Positions 16,399-24,869 of a stretch of 64,000 bases of DNA are shown one piece after another. Source of the DNA: Terripilifer sp031921685 (lineage in GTDB: Bacteria; Pseudomonadota; Alphaproteobacteria; Rhizobiales; Beijerinckiaceae); assembly GCF_031921685.1 (NCBI RefSeq), contig NZ_JAPDHU010000001.1, positions 1,922,001-1,986,000 of the forward strand. Reading direction: 5' to 3'. The notes beneath the pieces are model-generated. The model saw nothing but the letters and a program-made list of their open reading frames with translations. It was not told the DNA's origin and searched no databases. Position numbers and translations under genes: made by a program. How positions within the stretch are numbered: the stretch's first letter is position 1; each line of letters opens with the position of its first letter.

Positions 16399-18588
16399 GT
16401 GCCCCGTTCCGTCATCGTCCATGAAAATTTCTCCCGGCGCATCGCCGCGCTGGACTTTCCGCCCGGTGCGCCGCCCACGGCGGGGCTTTCGGCGGCCGAA
16501 GCCGTCGGGCTTTATCGCGCGCAATGCCTGTCGCGGGCGCTCGATCTGACCAGCCGCGCCATGCAGAAGGCAGGGCAGGGATTTTATACGATCGGTTCGT
16601 CCGGCCACGAGGGCATGGCCGCCGTGGCGCATGCCTTGTGCCCCACCGACATGGCTTTCCTGCATTATCGCGATGCCGCTTTTCAGATCGCCCGTGCCGC
16701 GCAAGTCCCCGGCCAGACGATCGCCTGGGACATGCTGCTTTCCTTCGCCGCGTCGAGCGAGGATCCGATTTCGGGCGGCCGGCATAAGGTGCTGGGCTCG
16801 AAAGCCCTGAACATTCCGCCGCAGACCTCGACCATCGCCAGCCACCTGCCGAAGGCGGTGGGCGCGGCCTATTCCATCGGTCTGGCTCGCCGGCATCAGC
16901 CGGAGCATCGGCAGCTGCCGGACGATGCCATCATCATGTGTTCGTTCGGCGATGCCTCGTCCAATCATTCGACGGCACAGGGCGCGTTCAACACGGCGTC
17001 ATGGACCTCCTATCAGAGCATTCCGCTGCCGCTGTTGTTCGTCTGCGAGGACAATGGCATCGGCATTTCGGTGAAGACGCCGCGCGGCTGGGTGGGCGAG
17101 AATTTCAAGAACCGCCCTGGCCTCAAATATTTCTCCGCCAATGGCCTCGACCTTTATGAGACCTATGCGGTGGCGCGCGCGGCGGCGGATTATGTGCGCA
17201 CGCGCCGCAAACCGGCCTTCCTGCATCTGCGCACCGTGCGGCTCTACGGCCACGCCGGGGCCGACATGCCGACCACTTACATGAGCAAGGACGAAGTGGA
17301 GGCCGAAGAGGCGAACGATCCGTTGCTGCATTCGGTGCGGCTGCTGCATGAAGCGGGTGCTCTATCGCCGCCGGAAGCTCTGGCCATCTATCAGGAGACC
17401 TGCGCCCGCACCGATCGGGTGGCCGCCGAGGCGATCCAGCGGCCAAAGCTCACAGATGCCGCCGGCGTCATGGCGAGCCTCATTCCTGACTCACGGCCTT
17501 GCCGCCCGAGCAATGGCCCGACCGAGGACGAGCGCGGCGCCGTGTTCGGTTCGGACCTGAACGCGATGAATACGCCGCAGCCGATGAGCCGCATCATCAA
17601 TTGGGCGCTCGCCGATCTGATGCTGGAACATCCGGAAATCCTGCTGGCGGGTGAGGATGTCGGCCGCAAGGGCGGCGTCTACGGCGTGACGCAGAAGTTG
17701 CAGGCGCGCTTCGGCGCCGACCGGGTGATCGACACTTTGCTCGACGAGCAATCGATCCTCGGGCTTGCCATCGGCGCCAGCCACAATGGCTTCGTGCCGA
17801 TCCCGGAGATTCAATTTCTGGCTTATCTGCACAATGCGGAAGATCAATTGCGCGGCGAAGCGGCAACCCTGTCGTTCTTCTCCGATCGGCAATACACCAA
17901 TCCGATGATCGTGCGCATCGCCGGGCTCGGCTATCAGAAGGGCTTCGGCGGTCATTTCCATAACGACAATTCCATCGCCGTTTTGCGCGACATTCCAGGA
18001 TTGGTCATCGCCTGCCCGTCGAATGGCGCGGATGCGGCGCGCATGCTGCGCGAATGCGTCCGGCTGGCGCGCGAGGAACAGCGGGTGATCGTGTTTCTCG
18101 AACCGATCGCGCTCTATCCCATGCGCGACCTTCATGCCGACAAGGATGGCCAGTGGATGTCGCTTTATCCGCCGCGCCAGGAGCGTATCGCTTTGGGTGA
18201 GGTGGGCGTGCATGGCACCGGCAAGGATTTGGCCATCGTCACGTTTGCCAATGGTTTCTACCTGGCCCGGCAGGCCGAGAAGGCCTTGCGCGAACGTGGC
18301 ATCAATCTGCGCATCATCGATCTGAGATGGCTGGCGCCTCTGCCGGAGGCTTCGCTTCTGTCGGCGGTCGAGGGCTGCCGCAATATTCTGGTGGTCGACG
18401 AGTGCCGCCGCACCGGCGGTCAATCGGAAGCGCTGATCACCTTGTTCAATGCGCGCAAGACAGCGCCGGTGACGCGGATCGCGGCGCATGATTCCTTCAT
18501 CGCGACAGGGCCTGCCTATGCGGCGACCTTGCCGTCGGCCGACGACATCGTCGCGGCGGCGCTGCGCATGATGGAGGTTCATGCGTGA
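16399..18588 (+). CDS. 2-oxoacid dehydrogenase E1, fused alpha and beta subunits
   Basis: 729 residues. Residues 1-370 match the E1-alpha fold: GFYTIGSSGHEGMAAVAHAL, then the ThDP/Mg motif as SFGDASSNHSTAQGAFN (184-200) ending in CEDNGIGIS (216-224). The usual GDG is GDA here. Residues 390-729 match E1-beta, with ILLAGEDVGRKGGVYGVTQK (catalytic-site glutamate), EIQFLAYLHNAEDQL and the transketolase C-terminal domain (LRIIDLRWLAPLP). It should decarboxylate a branched-chain or other 2-oxoacid. GTG 16399 is chosen for AAGAGG five bases upstream; an in-frame TAA at 16387 blocks extension. No lipoyl E2 or E3 gene is nearby. It overlaps the next gene by GTGA, so the two products are made together. 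Confidence 0.88.
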   Translation: MPRSVIVHENFSRRIAALDFPPGAPPTAGLSAAEAVGLYRAQCLSRALDLTSRAMQKAGQGFYTIGSSGHEGMAAVAHALCPTDMAFLHYRDAAFQIARAAQVPGQTIAWDMLLSFAASSEDPISGGRHKVLGSKALNIPPQTSTIASHLPKAVGAAYSIGLARRHQPEHRQLPDDAIIMCSFGDASSNHSTAQGAFNTASWTSYQSIPLPLLFVCEDNGIGISVKTPRGWVGENFKNRPGLKYFSANGLDLYETYAVARAAADYVRTRRKPAFLHLRTVRLYGHAGADMPTTYMSKDEVEAEEANDPLLHSVRLLHEAGALSPPEALAIYQETCARTDRVAAEAIQRPKLTDAAGVMASLIPDSRPCRPSNGPTEDERGAVFGSDLNAMNTPQPMSRIINWALADLMLEHPEILLAGEDVGRKGGVYGVTQKLQARFGADRVIDTLLDEQSILGLAIGASHNGFVPIPEIQFLAYLHNAEDQLRGEAATLSFFSDRQYTNPMIVRIAGLGYQKGFGGHFHNDNSIAVLRDIPGLVIACPSNGADAARMLRECVRLAREEQRVIVFLEPIALYPMRDLHADKDGQWMSLYPPRQERIALGEVGVHGTGKDLAIVTFANGFYLARQAEKALRERGINLRIIDLRWLAPLPEASLLSAVEGCRNILVVDECRRTGGQSEALITLFNARKTAPVTRIAAHDSFIATGPAYAATLPSADDIVAAALRMMEVHA

Positions 18589-19619
18589 AGACGGCTGTTG
18601 TCATCTGCCCAGGGCGCGGCACCTATAACAAGGCCGAACTCGGTTATCTCTCTCAACATCACGCGGACAAGCGCGATGTGTTTGCAGGGTTCGATGCGGT
18701 TCGCCGCGCCGGCGGGCAGGAGACCTTGCAGGAGCTCGATGGCGCGGCCTCCTATTCTGCGTCGCGTCATACGCGCGGCGACAATGCTTCGGCTTTGATC
18801 TACACCTGCACCACGGCCGATTTCGTGGCGATCGATCGTAAAGCCATCGAGATCGTCGCCGTCACCGGCAATTCCATGGGCTGGTATTCGGCACTGGCCT
18901 GTGCCGGTGCTCTGTCGCCGCAGGAGGGTTTCGCTCTCGCCAATGTGATGGGCACATTGATGCAGCAGCATCTCATCGGCGGCCAGTTGATCTACCCGTT
19001 CGCCGACGAAGCCTGGCGGATGGATTTGGCGCGTCGGGCCGAACTGCTGGCGCTCGTCCGCTCGATCGCCGACAAGCCAGAACATGATCTGGTGCTGTCG
19101 ATCGATCTCGGCGGCATGCTGGTGATTGCCGGCAATGATGCGGGGCTCAAAGCCTTCGAGCGTCTGGTGCCGCGCGTGCAGGACCGCTTTCCCTTGCGGC
19201 TCGCCAATCATGCGGCCTTTCATACGCATTTGCAGGCGCCGGTGGCCGCAGCCGGTCGCGAGAAATGGCCGCGCGGTTCCTTCCTCCAGCCGTCGCTGCC
19301 CTTGGTCGATGGCCGGGGCGCGATCTGGTGGCCGGGCGCGAGCGATCTATCGGCGCTTTATGATTATACGCTCGGTCATCAGGTGACTGAAACTTACGAT
19401 TTCACGCAAGCGATCACGGCTGCCGCGCGAGAATTCGCGCCCGATCTTTTCATCATCACCGGGCCTGGCACGACGATGGGTGGTGCCGTGGCGCAGTCGC
19501 TGATCCGCGCGCAGTGGAAGGCCATGGCATCGAAAGCGGATTTCGAAGCGGCGCAAAAGGCGAGGCCGGTCATCGCCGCCATGGGCATGGCCGATCAGCG
19601 CGCCACGGTCGTTTCTTAG
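18585..19619 (+). CDS. FabD-like acyltransferase (ACP S-malonyltransferase family)
   Basis: 344 residues. The acyltransferase nucleophile motif is GNSMG with Ser97 (VAVTGNSMGWYSALACAGAL; GHSxG in classical FabD), the catalytic histidine is in NHAAFHTHL (His213), and the C-terminal glycine motif is FIITGPGTTMGG. The N-terminal CPGRGTYN replaces the family's FPGQGSQ. The fold suggests transfer of an acyl group between CoA and a carrier thiol. The GTG start overlaps the E1 stop codon (GTGA), indicating translational coupling, but no acyl carrier protein or ketosynthase is adjacent. It may act on the product of the E1 enzyme; that is inference. Recognition of the family is firm, the substrate is not. 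Confidence 0.8.
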   Translation: MKTAVVICPGRGTYNKAELGYLSQHHADKRDVFAGFDAVRRAGGQETLQELDGAASYSASRHTRGDNASALIYTCTTADFVAIDRKAIEIVAVTGNSMGWYSALACAGALSPQEGFALANVMGTLMQQHLIGGQLIYPFADEAWRMDLARRAELLALVRSIADKPEHDLVLSIDLGGMLVIAGNDAGLKAFERLVPRVQDRFPLRLANHAAFHTHLQAPVAAAGREKWPRGSFLQPSLPLVDGRGAIWWPGASDLSALYDYTLGHQVTETYDFTQAITAAAREFAPDLFIITGPGTTMGGAVAQSLIRAQWKAMASKADFEAAQKARPVIAAMGMADQRATVVS

Positions 19620-19621
19620 GA

Positions 19622-19891
19622 TTAGCGCCGGCTGCGCAGGTGGCAGACTTTCACTTTACCGCCTCGCCCATCGGCCCGCCACACGCAGCCGGGATTGCGC
19701 GGCGTGCGGTCGTAGAGGTGGATGACGGCGCGGCGCTTGCGATTGAACGTCTGGTTGGAAAAATCATGGCCACCGATGCGCACGTTTTTGCCAAAACGCA
19801 CTTCGGCGGAGGCGGGCGCGCTGGCCGAGGCTGAAAGCGTTGCGGCAGCCGCCAGCAGCGTGGCGACGAGGAGGCGGCGCAAAGAGGTCAT
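19622..19891 (-). CDS. Small secreted basic protein, unknown function
   Basis: 89 residues from ATG 19891, with a clear Sec signal (SLRRLLVATLLAAAATLSAS, cleavage near ASA-EVRF). The mature 45-residue part is basic with two cysteines (RNPGCVWRADG and KVKVCHLRSRR), which could form one disulfide, and a central VRIGGHDFSNQTFNRKRR. An upstream ATG at 19933 has GGAGG before it, but that GGAGG is part of the previous gene's terminator hairpin. I do not recognise a function. It is convergent with the acyltransferase gene, 2 bp apart. Confidence 0.65.
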   Translation of the reverse strand: MTSLRRLLVATLLAAAATLSASASAPASAEVRFGKNVRIGGHDFSNQTFNRKRRAVIHLYDRTPRNPGCVWRADGRGGKVKVCHLRSRR

Positions 19892-19933
19892 CGGCTTGCA
19901 GTCTCCTCGCTCATCTTGTCGAGACAAAACCAT

Positions 19934-19966
19934 GACGGGCCTCCGTTCGTCGAAGAGGCCCGTCGT
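19934..19966 (-). terminator. Hairpin terminator after small Cys-repeat gene
   Basis: GACGGGCCTC and GAGGCCCGTC pair across an 11-nt loop within 19934-19966; on the minus strand the stem is followed by ATGGTTTTGTC, a moderate T-run. It separates the two small secreted-protein genes. Confidence 0.6.
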
Positions 19967-20012
19967 GAAGCGTGAATATGAAGGCCGAGACCGGCCAGCT
20001 TAAATCGGCTGG

Positions 20013-20219
20013 TTAAATCGGTTTGGCGCCGGGCGTGCCGCACTTGGCGAATTTGCCCTTGGCGTCCTTGCAGCGGTTGGAGGTGGCCGCCGCCGGCGCC
20101 GGGCACTTCATGAACTTGCCCTTGTCGTCCCGGCACCGCTCGGGCGCCTGCGCATAGGACGATGTGGGAACGGCGAACATCGCGGCGACGGCGATGGTGA
20201 GCGCGAGGATATTCTTCAT
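20013..20219 (-). CDS. Small secreted protein with duplicated Cys motif, unknown function
   Basis: 68 residues from ATG 20219 (GAGGAG six bases upstream). Sec signal residues 1-23 (ending SSYAQ). The mature part is two copies of one 12-residue unit: RCRDDKGKFMKC and RCKDAKGKFAKC, separated by PAPAAATSN, so four cysteines occur as two C-x9-10-C pairs. This resembles other short periplasmic repeat proteins of Rhizobiales but I cannot name a family with known function. Metal or peptide binding, or a disulfide-stabilised loop, are possibilities. It is transcribed toward the other small secreted gene with a terminator hairpin in between. Confidence 0.7.
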   Translation of the reverse strand: MKNILALTIAVAAMFAVPTSSYAQAPERCRDDKGKFMKCPAPAAATSNRCKDAKGKFAKCGTPGAKPI

Positions 20220-20591
20220 CGATAACTCCTCTCCATGCGACCCGGGCCGAGTCGTCGGCGCGATCGTACACGCGCGAGTTGGCGGGTGCCACTCGGGGTA
20301 TACATTGATGTTAACAGTGAAGTGGCGCCGCAAGAGGGACGCGGTCTGTCGCCGTCCTGATCATTGATTCTATTGGTTTTTATTTCCTTGTCGAAGCTGA
20401 TGTGTGCTCGTGGAGCCGCGAGGCCATCGGACAATATCGAAGCGCTTCATGTCCGACGCGCGCATGCGCTGTCAAAGCGCGCCTCGCGGCTGTGGCGTCC
20501 CGGCCTCCATCCTATTAGTAAGGCATTCCAGAAACCTTCCGATGGCTGCCCTTCGACGCCGGACGACAATGCGAGACAGGCGGAACCAGCC
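20220..20591. other. 372-bp gap upstream of the helicase gene
   Basis: The region lies between the divergent small secreted-protein gene and the DEAD-box gene. A frame is open upstream of the chosen helicase start (from 20364), but the translated segment is low-quality and absent from the family. AT-rich stretches near 20355-20395 (ATTGATTCTATTGGTTTT) may hold the helicase promoter. No dyad, repeat or RNA gene was recognised. Confidence 0.4.
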
Positions 20592-22472
20592 GTGACCTTC
20601 ATGACGACAAATCCGGCGCTTGCCCGGTCCCTGGCAGAGCGCGACTACACCAATGCGACGCCGGTGCAGCTTGCCGTGCTGGCGCCGGAGGCGGCGACGC
20701 GCGACCTCCTGGTGTCCGCGCAGACCGGCTCCGGCAAGACCGTCGCCTATGGCCTTGCCATGGCCGAGACGCTGCTGGGCACCGAGGAGCGATTTGCGCC
20801 TGCAACCGTGCCGCAAGCTTTGGTTGTGGCGCCCACGCGGGAATTGGCGCTGCAGGTGCAGCGGGAATTCGCCTGGCTCTATGGGGCGACCGGCGCGCGC
20901 ATCATTTCCTGCGTCGGCGGCATGGATCCGCGCATGGAGCAACGCCTGCTGAACCAGGGCGCCCATATTGTCGTCGGCACGCCGGGGCGCCTGCGTGATC
21001 ATCTGGAGCGTGGCAGCCTCGACATTTCCGCGTTGCGTGTCGTCGTGCTCGACGAGGCCGACGAGATGCTGAATCTTGGGTTTCGCGAGGATCTCGAATT
21101 CATTCTCGATGCCACGCCGCCTGAGCGGCGCAGCCTCTTGTTCTCCGCCACCATGCCGCGCGGCATCGTCACCTTGGCCAAGCGGTATCAGCACGATGCC
21201 TTGCGCATCGAAGTGGCGAGCGGGCAAGGCGGTCATGCCGATATCGAATATCGCGCGATCCGCGTCGCGCCGACCGAGATCGACCACGTGGTCGTCAACG
21301 TGCTGCGCTACTATGATACGCCCGGTGCGCTCGTGTTCTGCAACACGCGCGAAGCCGTCGGGCGTCTGCTGGCCATGCTTCAGGAGCGGCAATTTTCCGC
21401 CGTGGCTTTATCGGGCGAATTGAGCCAGAGGGATCGCAATCACGCCCTGCAAGCTCTGCGGGACGGGCGCGCCAAAGTCTGCGTCGCCACCGATGTCGCG
21501 GCGCGCGGCATCGATCTGCCAAACCTCGGCCTGGTCATTCACGCCGATCTGCCGAACGATGTCGAAAGCCTGCAGCACCGCAGCGGCCGCACCGGGCGGG
21601 CGGGCCGCAAGGGCGTGAGCGTGCTGCTGGTGCCACCGTTCCGTCGTCGTCGGATCGACGACACGCTGCGGGGCCTCAGCATCAAGCCGGTATGGTCCGG
21701 TCCACCGACCTCGGAAGACATTCGCAAGCTCGATCATGAACGCATGCTGGGCGACGCGGCGATCACCGACGAACCGAGTGAAGAGGATGCCAGTGCCGGC
21801 TTGGCGCTGCTCGCCGCGCATGCGCCCGAGCATCTGGCCGCCGCATTGGTGCGCCTCTATCGGGCGGGCTTGCCGGCGCCCGAGGAGGTCACCGATCCGG
21901 GCGAGGAGCGCATCGCGCGCACCCAGCGCGACCGTGCAGCCGAACGGGACCTCGGTGGCGGTGGGTTTGATGTCGGAGGCACCTGGTTCCGTCTCAATGT
22001 CGGCCGCCGCAACAATGCCGATCCGAAATGGCTGCTGCCGATGATCTGCCGACGCGGAAACCTGACGCGAAAGGATATCGGCGTGATCCGCATCCTCGAC
22101 GAGGAGACGCATTTCGAGGTCGCGCCGGTCGCGGTCGCCCGCTTCAGCAAAGCGCTCCGCAAGGCCGATCGCGGTGACCCGATCATCGAGCCGTTGCCCG
22201 GCGGCCGGCCGGCTGGCGATGCGGAACGTCCGCGCGGCAAGCCGCATCAGGGCAAGCCGCCGTATGAGAAACCCTTCCACGGCAAGAAATTCCATAAAGA
22301 GCCTGGGCAAGGGAAATCCGCCGACGGCAAAGCGAAAGGCGGCAAGGCCGCGTTCGAGAAGCCGCGCGAGGGCAAGCCGTTGGGGCCTGGCAAAGGCGAG
22401 CGTCCGTCGAAGGGCGAGCGTCCGGACGCGGGCAAGAGCGGGCCAAAAGGAAAGCGGTCGCGGCGCCCCTGA
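20592..22472 (+). CDS. DEAD-box RNA helicase
   Basis: 626 residues. All helicase motifs are present in order: Q-motif region (YTNATPVQLAVLAPEA), I (SAQTGSGKT, 42-50), Ia (PTRELALQV), Ib (TPGRL), II (DEAD), III (SAT), IV (LVFCNTREAV), V (VATDVAARGID) and VI (HRSGRTGRAG). A DbpA-like RNA-binding region follows, then a very basic Gly/Lys/Pro tail with repeated GKP and GKG units (last about 90 residues). It probably remodels rRNA or mRNA, for example in ribosome assembly or cold growth. GTG 20592 gives a start beginning (M)TFMTTNPALARSLAERDY, matching the usual MTF-type N-terminus; ATG 20601 is the alternative. Confidence 0.93.
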   Translation: MTFMTTNPALARSLAERDYTNATPVQLAVLAPEAATRDLLVSAQTGSGKTVAYGLAMAETLLGTEERFAPATVPQALVVAPTRELALQVQREFAWLYGATGARIISCVGGMDPRMEQRLLNQGAHIVVGTPGRLRDHLERGSLDISALRVVVLDEADEMLNLGFREDLEFILDATPPERRSLLFSATMPRGIVTLAKRYQHDALRIEVASGQGGHADIEYRAIRVAPTEIDHVVVNVLRYYDTPGALVFCNTREAVGRLLAMLQERQFSAVALSGELSQRDRNHALQALRDGRAKVCVATDVAARGIDLPNLGLVIHADLPNDVESLQHRSGRTGRAGRKGVSVLLVPPFRRRRIDDTLRGLSIKPVWSGPPTSEDIRKLDHERMLGDAAITDEPSEEDASAGLALLAAHAPEHLAAALVRLYRAGLPAPEEVTDPGEERIARTQRDRAAERDLGGGGFDVGGTWFRLNVGRRNNADPKWLLPMICRRGNLTRKDIGVIRILDEETHFEVAPVAVARFSKALRKADRGDPIIEPLPGGRPAGDAERPRGKPHQGKPPYEKPFHGKKFHKEPGQGKSADGKAKGGKAAFEKPREGKPLGPGKGERPSKGERPDAGKSGPKGKRSRRP

Positions 22473-22502
22473 TGGAGGGAACGGATCGAGCAAATTTGAA
22501 AG

Positions 22503-22578
22503 TGGTGCCGCAAGAGGGATTCGAACCCCCGACCCCATCATTACGAATGATGTGCTCTACCAGCTGAGCTATTGCGGC
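22503..22578 (-). tRNA. tRNA-Thr (anticodon CGT)
   Basis: On the minus strand a full cloverleaf of 76 nt begins GCCGCAA at 22578 and ends TTGCGGC-A-CCA at 22503. The D arm is GCTCAGCTGGTAGAGC, the anticodon stem-loop is ATCATT-CGT-AATGAT (anticodon at 22543-22545), and the T arm contains GGTTCGAATCC. The CCA end is encoded. Anticodon CGT reads the ACG threonine codon. Confidence 0.97.
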
Positions 22579-23248
22579 GATTGGCTGCGCGCGGCGCGCC
22601 GAGAAGTGGCGCTTCCATAGCTAACCGGACTTGGCATTGCAACCTGTTTGGCAGCCTGTTCGGCCTTTCTCAACGCCCTCCCGTATGCTCCTGGATGGGC
22701 TGCGCCTCTCGCACCGCAATGACGGTGTGGTGTTAGCGATTCCCGCGTGACAGCGTTTTTGAGCGACCTGAGTACCTGTTCGCGTGAAGAAAACGCGTCA
22801 AAGCGGGAGCCCATCTCGCCGCCGCCTCGCACAGAGTGTCGGAAAGAACAAATCAGGAACATAAATCCGCCCGCCTTTCTTCCTATTTTGAGCCGGATTC
22901 GGTGCGGCGCGCGCAGCGCACAGGGGGAGAGCGGCTTTTGAACGGCGGAACATGGCATCAGGGCGGAAGAATCACCGTCGAACTTTGCGATCAACACCTG
23001 GCTCAATTTGCTTATCGACAACCGTCGCGCCGTCGCGCGTGCCGCTGGGGAACGGATTCCGCCGGCACGTCGTTCATCTCTCCTTATGGGGGAGGAAGCG
23101 AATTCTGAGGAACAACCCCATGCAAGGGTCATTACAGGGCCCCATTCCCGCGATCACTTCCTTGGCTTTGGCGCGCGAATCGTGGGCCGTCCCGTGTCCG
23201 CCATGGAGTGCCACGCCAACCGTCAAAACGGTGCTAGCTTCTCCCGAA
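22579..23248. other. 670-bp non-coding gap with palindromic repeat element
   Basis: No supported gene is found between the tRNA and hemY; open frames here are compositional and lack homology or ribosome sites. It holds the tRNA promoter, a short dyad CACCG-CAATGA-CGGTG at 22712-22727, and an imperfect palindrome at 22751-22806 with arms GCGTTTT (22753-22759) and AAAACGC (22790-22796) around GTTCGCGTGAAG. The latter resembles an intergenic element I associate with Rhizobiales genomes; that association is from memory and unchecked. Confidence 0.5.
22614..22642 (-). promoter_or_regulatory. Probable promoter of tRNA-Thr
   Basis: On the minus strand TTGCAA (22642-22637), a 17-bp spacer and TATGGA (22619-22614) lie about 35 bp before the mature tRNA 5' end, a suitable distance for a short tRNA leader. 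Confidence 0.4.
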
Positions 23249-24853
23249 TCAGGAAAACCAGCCCTTCTTTTTCGGCTTGTCGGCCTCGGGTTCCGGGCCT
23301 GGATCGTCGGGGGCGGCGATGAAGGAGAGCGGTTTGGTCTCCGCCTTGGTTTTTTCAGGCTCGGGGGTTTCGGGCTTGGTGTCCAGTTTGGTCGGTTCGA
23401 CCAGCACGACGGGCGCGGCTGCTTCGGTCACGGGCGCCGGGGTGTCGCTCTCGGCCAGGACGGCCTCGGCGTCGGAGGCGGCGTGTTCGATCAGTTTCGC
23501 ATCCGAACCCGGCAGGTCGAGCGGCGCGACGAGGGGTTCGAGCGGTTCTTCTTCGGGGGCATGCAGGCGCTCGGCCGGGGTTTCCCAGCGGAAGGCGTCG
23601 ATGCGGCCGGTGACGGGCGAGGCGGGCGCCCAGGTGTCGCTGATGACGCCGTCGGCGACCCAGGCGGGATCGCGCGGCGCGCGGGCGGCGCGGGCGAGCC
23701 ATTCGCGCATGCGGCCGGACTGGCCGTATTCGGTCTCTTCGAGATCGGCCATCAGCAGGCAGATGCGCGCGGTGGGGCGGCTGGCATTGCCATCGAGCAG
23801 CGGTGCCATGGTCTCGCGCGCCAGCGCGAAGTCACGCGCGTCGATGGCGGCGCGGGCGACGGTGAGGCGGCTTTCGCGATGATCGGGGGCGAGGCGGGCG
23901 AGCGCTTGCGCGCGCACCAGGCGATCGGTGGAGGAATCGCCGGGTCGCAGATCCAGATAAGCGGCGGCGATGTCGGGATGGGGCAGAACGCGCCAGCCCG
24001 ATTCCAGGACTTTGGCGGCGCGGCGAATGTCGTTCTTGCGTGCCAGCATGCGGCCGGCGAGCACGTAAGCCGGCAACAGATCGGGTGCGAGCTTGATCGC
24101 CTCGCGCGCCATTTGCAGCGCTTCGTCGGGCGCGCGGTCGGTGAGCGTCATGCCGATGCCGGTTTTCAGCACGGCGCGTTGCCGTTCGGCGGTGCGCCGG
24201 TCGATGGTCTTGCGGGCGAAATTGCGTTCGACGATATCGAGCGCGCCGCGCCAGTCGTCGCTCATGGCGCGATGTTCGATAATGGCTTGGCCGGCCCACG
24301 GCAGAGCGGCATCGGCGTGCGCCTGTTCGGCGATGGCGAAAGCGGTGGCATCGTCGCCGCGTCGGCGCGCTTCCGCATAAAGGCCGCGCAGACCGAACAG
24401 GCGTGTCGCCGGCAGTTCGGCCATGCGCTTGAAGGTTTCTTCCGCCGTGGCGCTGTCGCCGCTGATCTGCGCGGTCTGCGCTTTCAACAGCAAGGCCAGC
24501 GGTTCGTTGCCGAGCGTCTTCTCGGCGATGCGCGCCGCTTTGTTGGCGGCGGTGACGTCGCCGGCACCGGCAGCGATCATGCCTTGCGAGAGCGCCGTAT
24601 AGCCCTTGTCGCGCTTGCGCATGCGCATGGCGATGGAGGCCAGGGTCGGCACGCGCAGCGCGAAGCGCAGCAGGCTCCACAGCACCATCAAGATGAAGGT
24701 GGCGACAAGGATAATGCCGAGGCCGACGACGGGAGACATTTCATAGCGCAGGCCGCCCCACACGACCGAGACCGTGCCCGGCTGGTCGGCGAACCAGGCG
24801 AGCGCGAAGGCGATGAGGGCCAGCAGCGCGATATAGATCAGAGTGCGGATCAT
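23249..24853 (-). CDS. hemY: HemY-like TPR membrane protein
   Basis: 534 residues from ATG 24853 (GGGGA five bases upstream). Two N-terminal transmembrane helices (MIRTLIYIALLALIAFALAW and VVGLGIILVATFILMVLWSL) form the HemY_N domain, followed by tetratricopeptide-type helical repeats in the periplasm (about 60-420) and a Pro/Glu/Lys-rich tail ending KKKGWFS. Bacterial HemY of this type is linked to late haem synthesis by genetic context and is unrelated to Gram-positive protoporphyrinogen oxidase. It lies 16 bp after the mitofilin gene, a conserved alphaproteobacterial pairing. Here hemC and hemD, commonly found just upstream of the pair, are missing. Confidence 0.9.
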   Translation of the reverse strand: MIRTLIYIALLALIAFALAWFADQPGTVSVVWGGLRYEMSPVVGLGIILVATFILMVLWSLLRFALRVPTLASIAMRMRKRDKGYTALSQGMIAAGAGDVTAANKAARIAEKTLGNEPLALLLKAQTAQISGDSATAEETFKRMAELPATRLFGLRGLYAEARRRGDDATAFAIAEQAHADAALPWAGQAIIEHRAMSDDWRGALDIVERNFARKTIDRRTAERQRAVLKTGIGMTLTDRAPDEALQMAREAIKLAPDLLPAYVLAGRMLARKNDIRRAAKVLESGWRVLPHPDIAAAYLDLRPGDSSTDRLVRAQALARLAPDHRESRLTVARAAIDARDFALARETMAPLLDGNASRPTARICLLMADLEETEYGQSGRMREWLARAARAPRDPAWVADGVISDTWAPASPVTGRIDAFRWETPAERLHAPEEEPLEPLVAPLDLPGSDAKLIEHAASDAEAVLAESDTPAPVTEAAAPVVLVEPTKLDTKPETPEPEKTKAETKPLSFIAAPDDPGPEPEADKPKKKGWFS

Positions 24854-24869
24854 GCGGTCCCCGCGCCGG

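Noticed and set aside
21408..22541. 377-codon minus-strand open frame
   Set aside because: Antisense to the DEAD-box helicase; no family resemblance.
22569..23132. 187-codon minus-strand open frame upstream of tRNA-Thr
   Set aside because: Overlaps the tRNA, covers a palindromic element, has biased composition and no ribosome site.
23120..23248. Possible short gene starting ATG 23120
   Set aside because: The frame continues only as antisense of hemY and shows no family resemblance.
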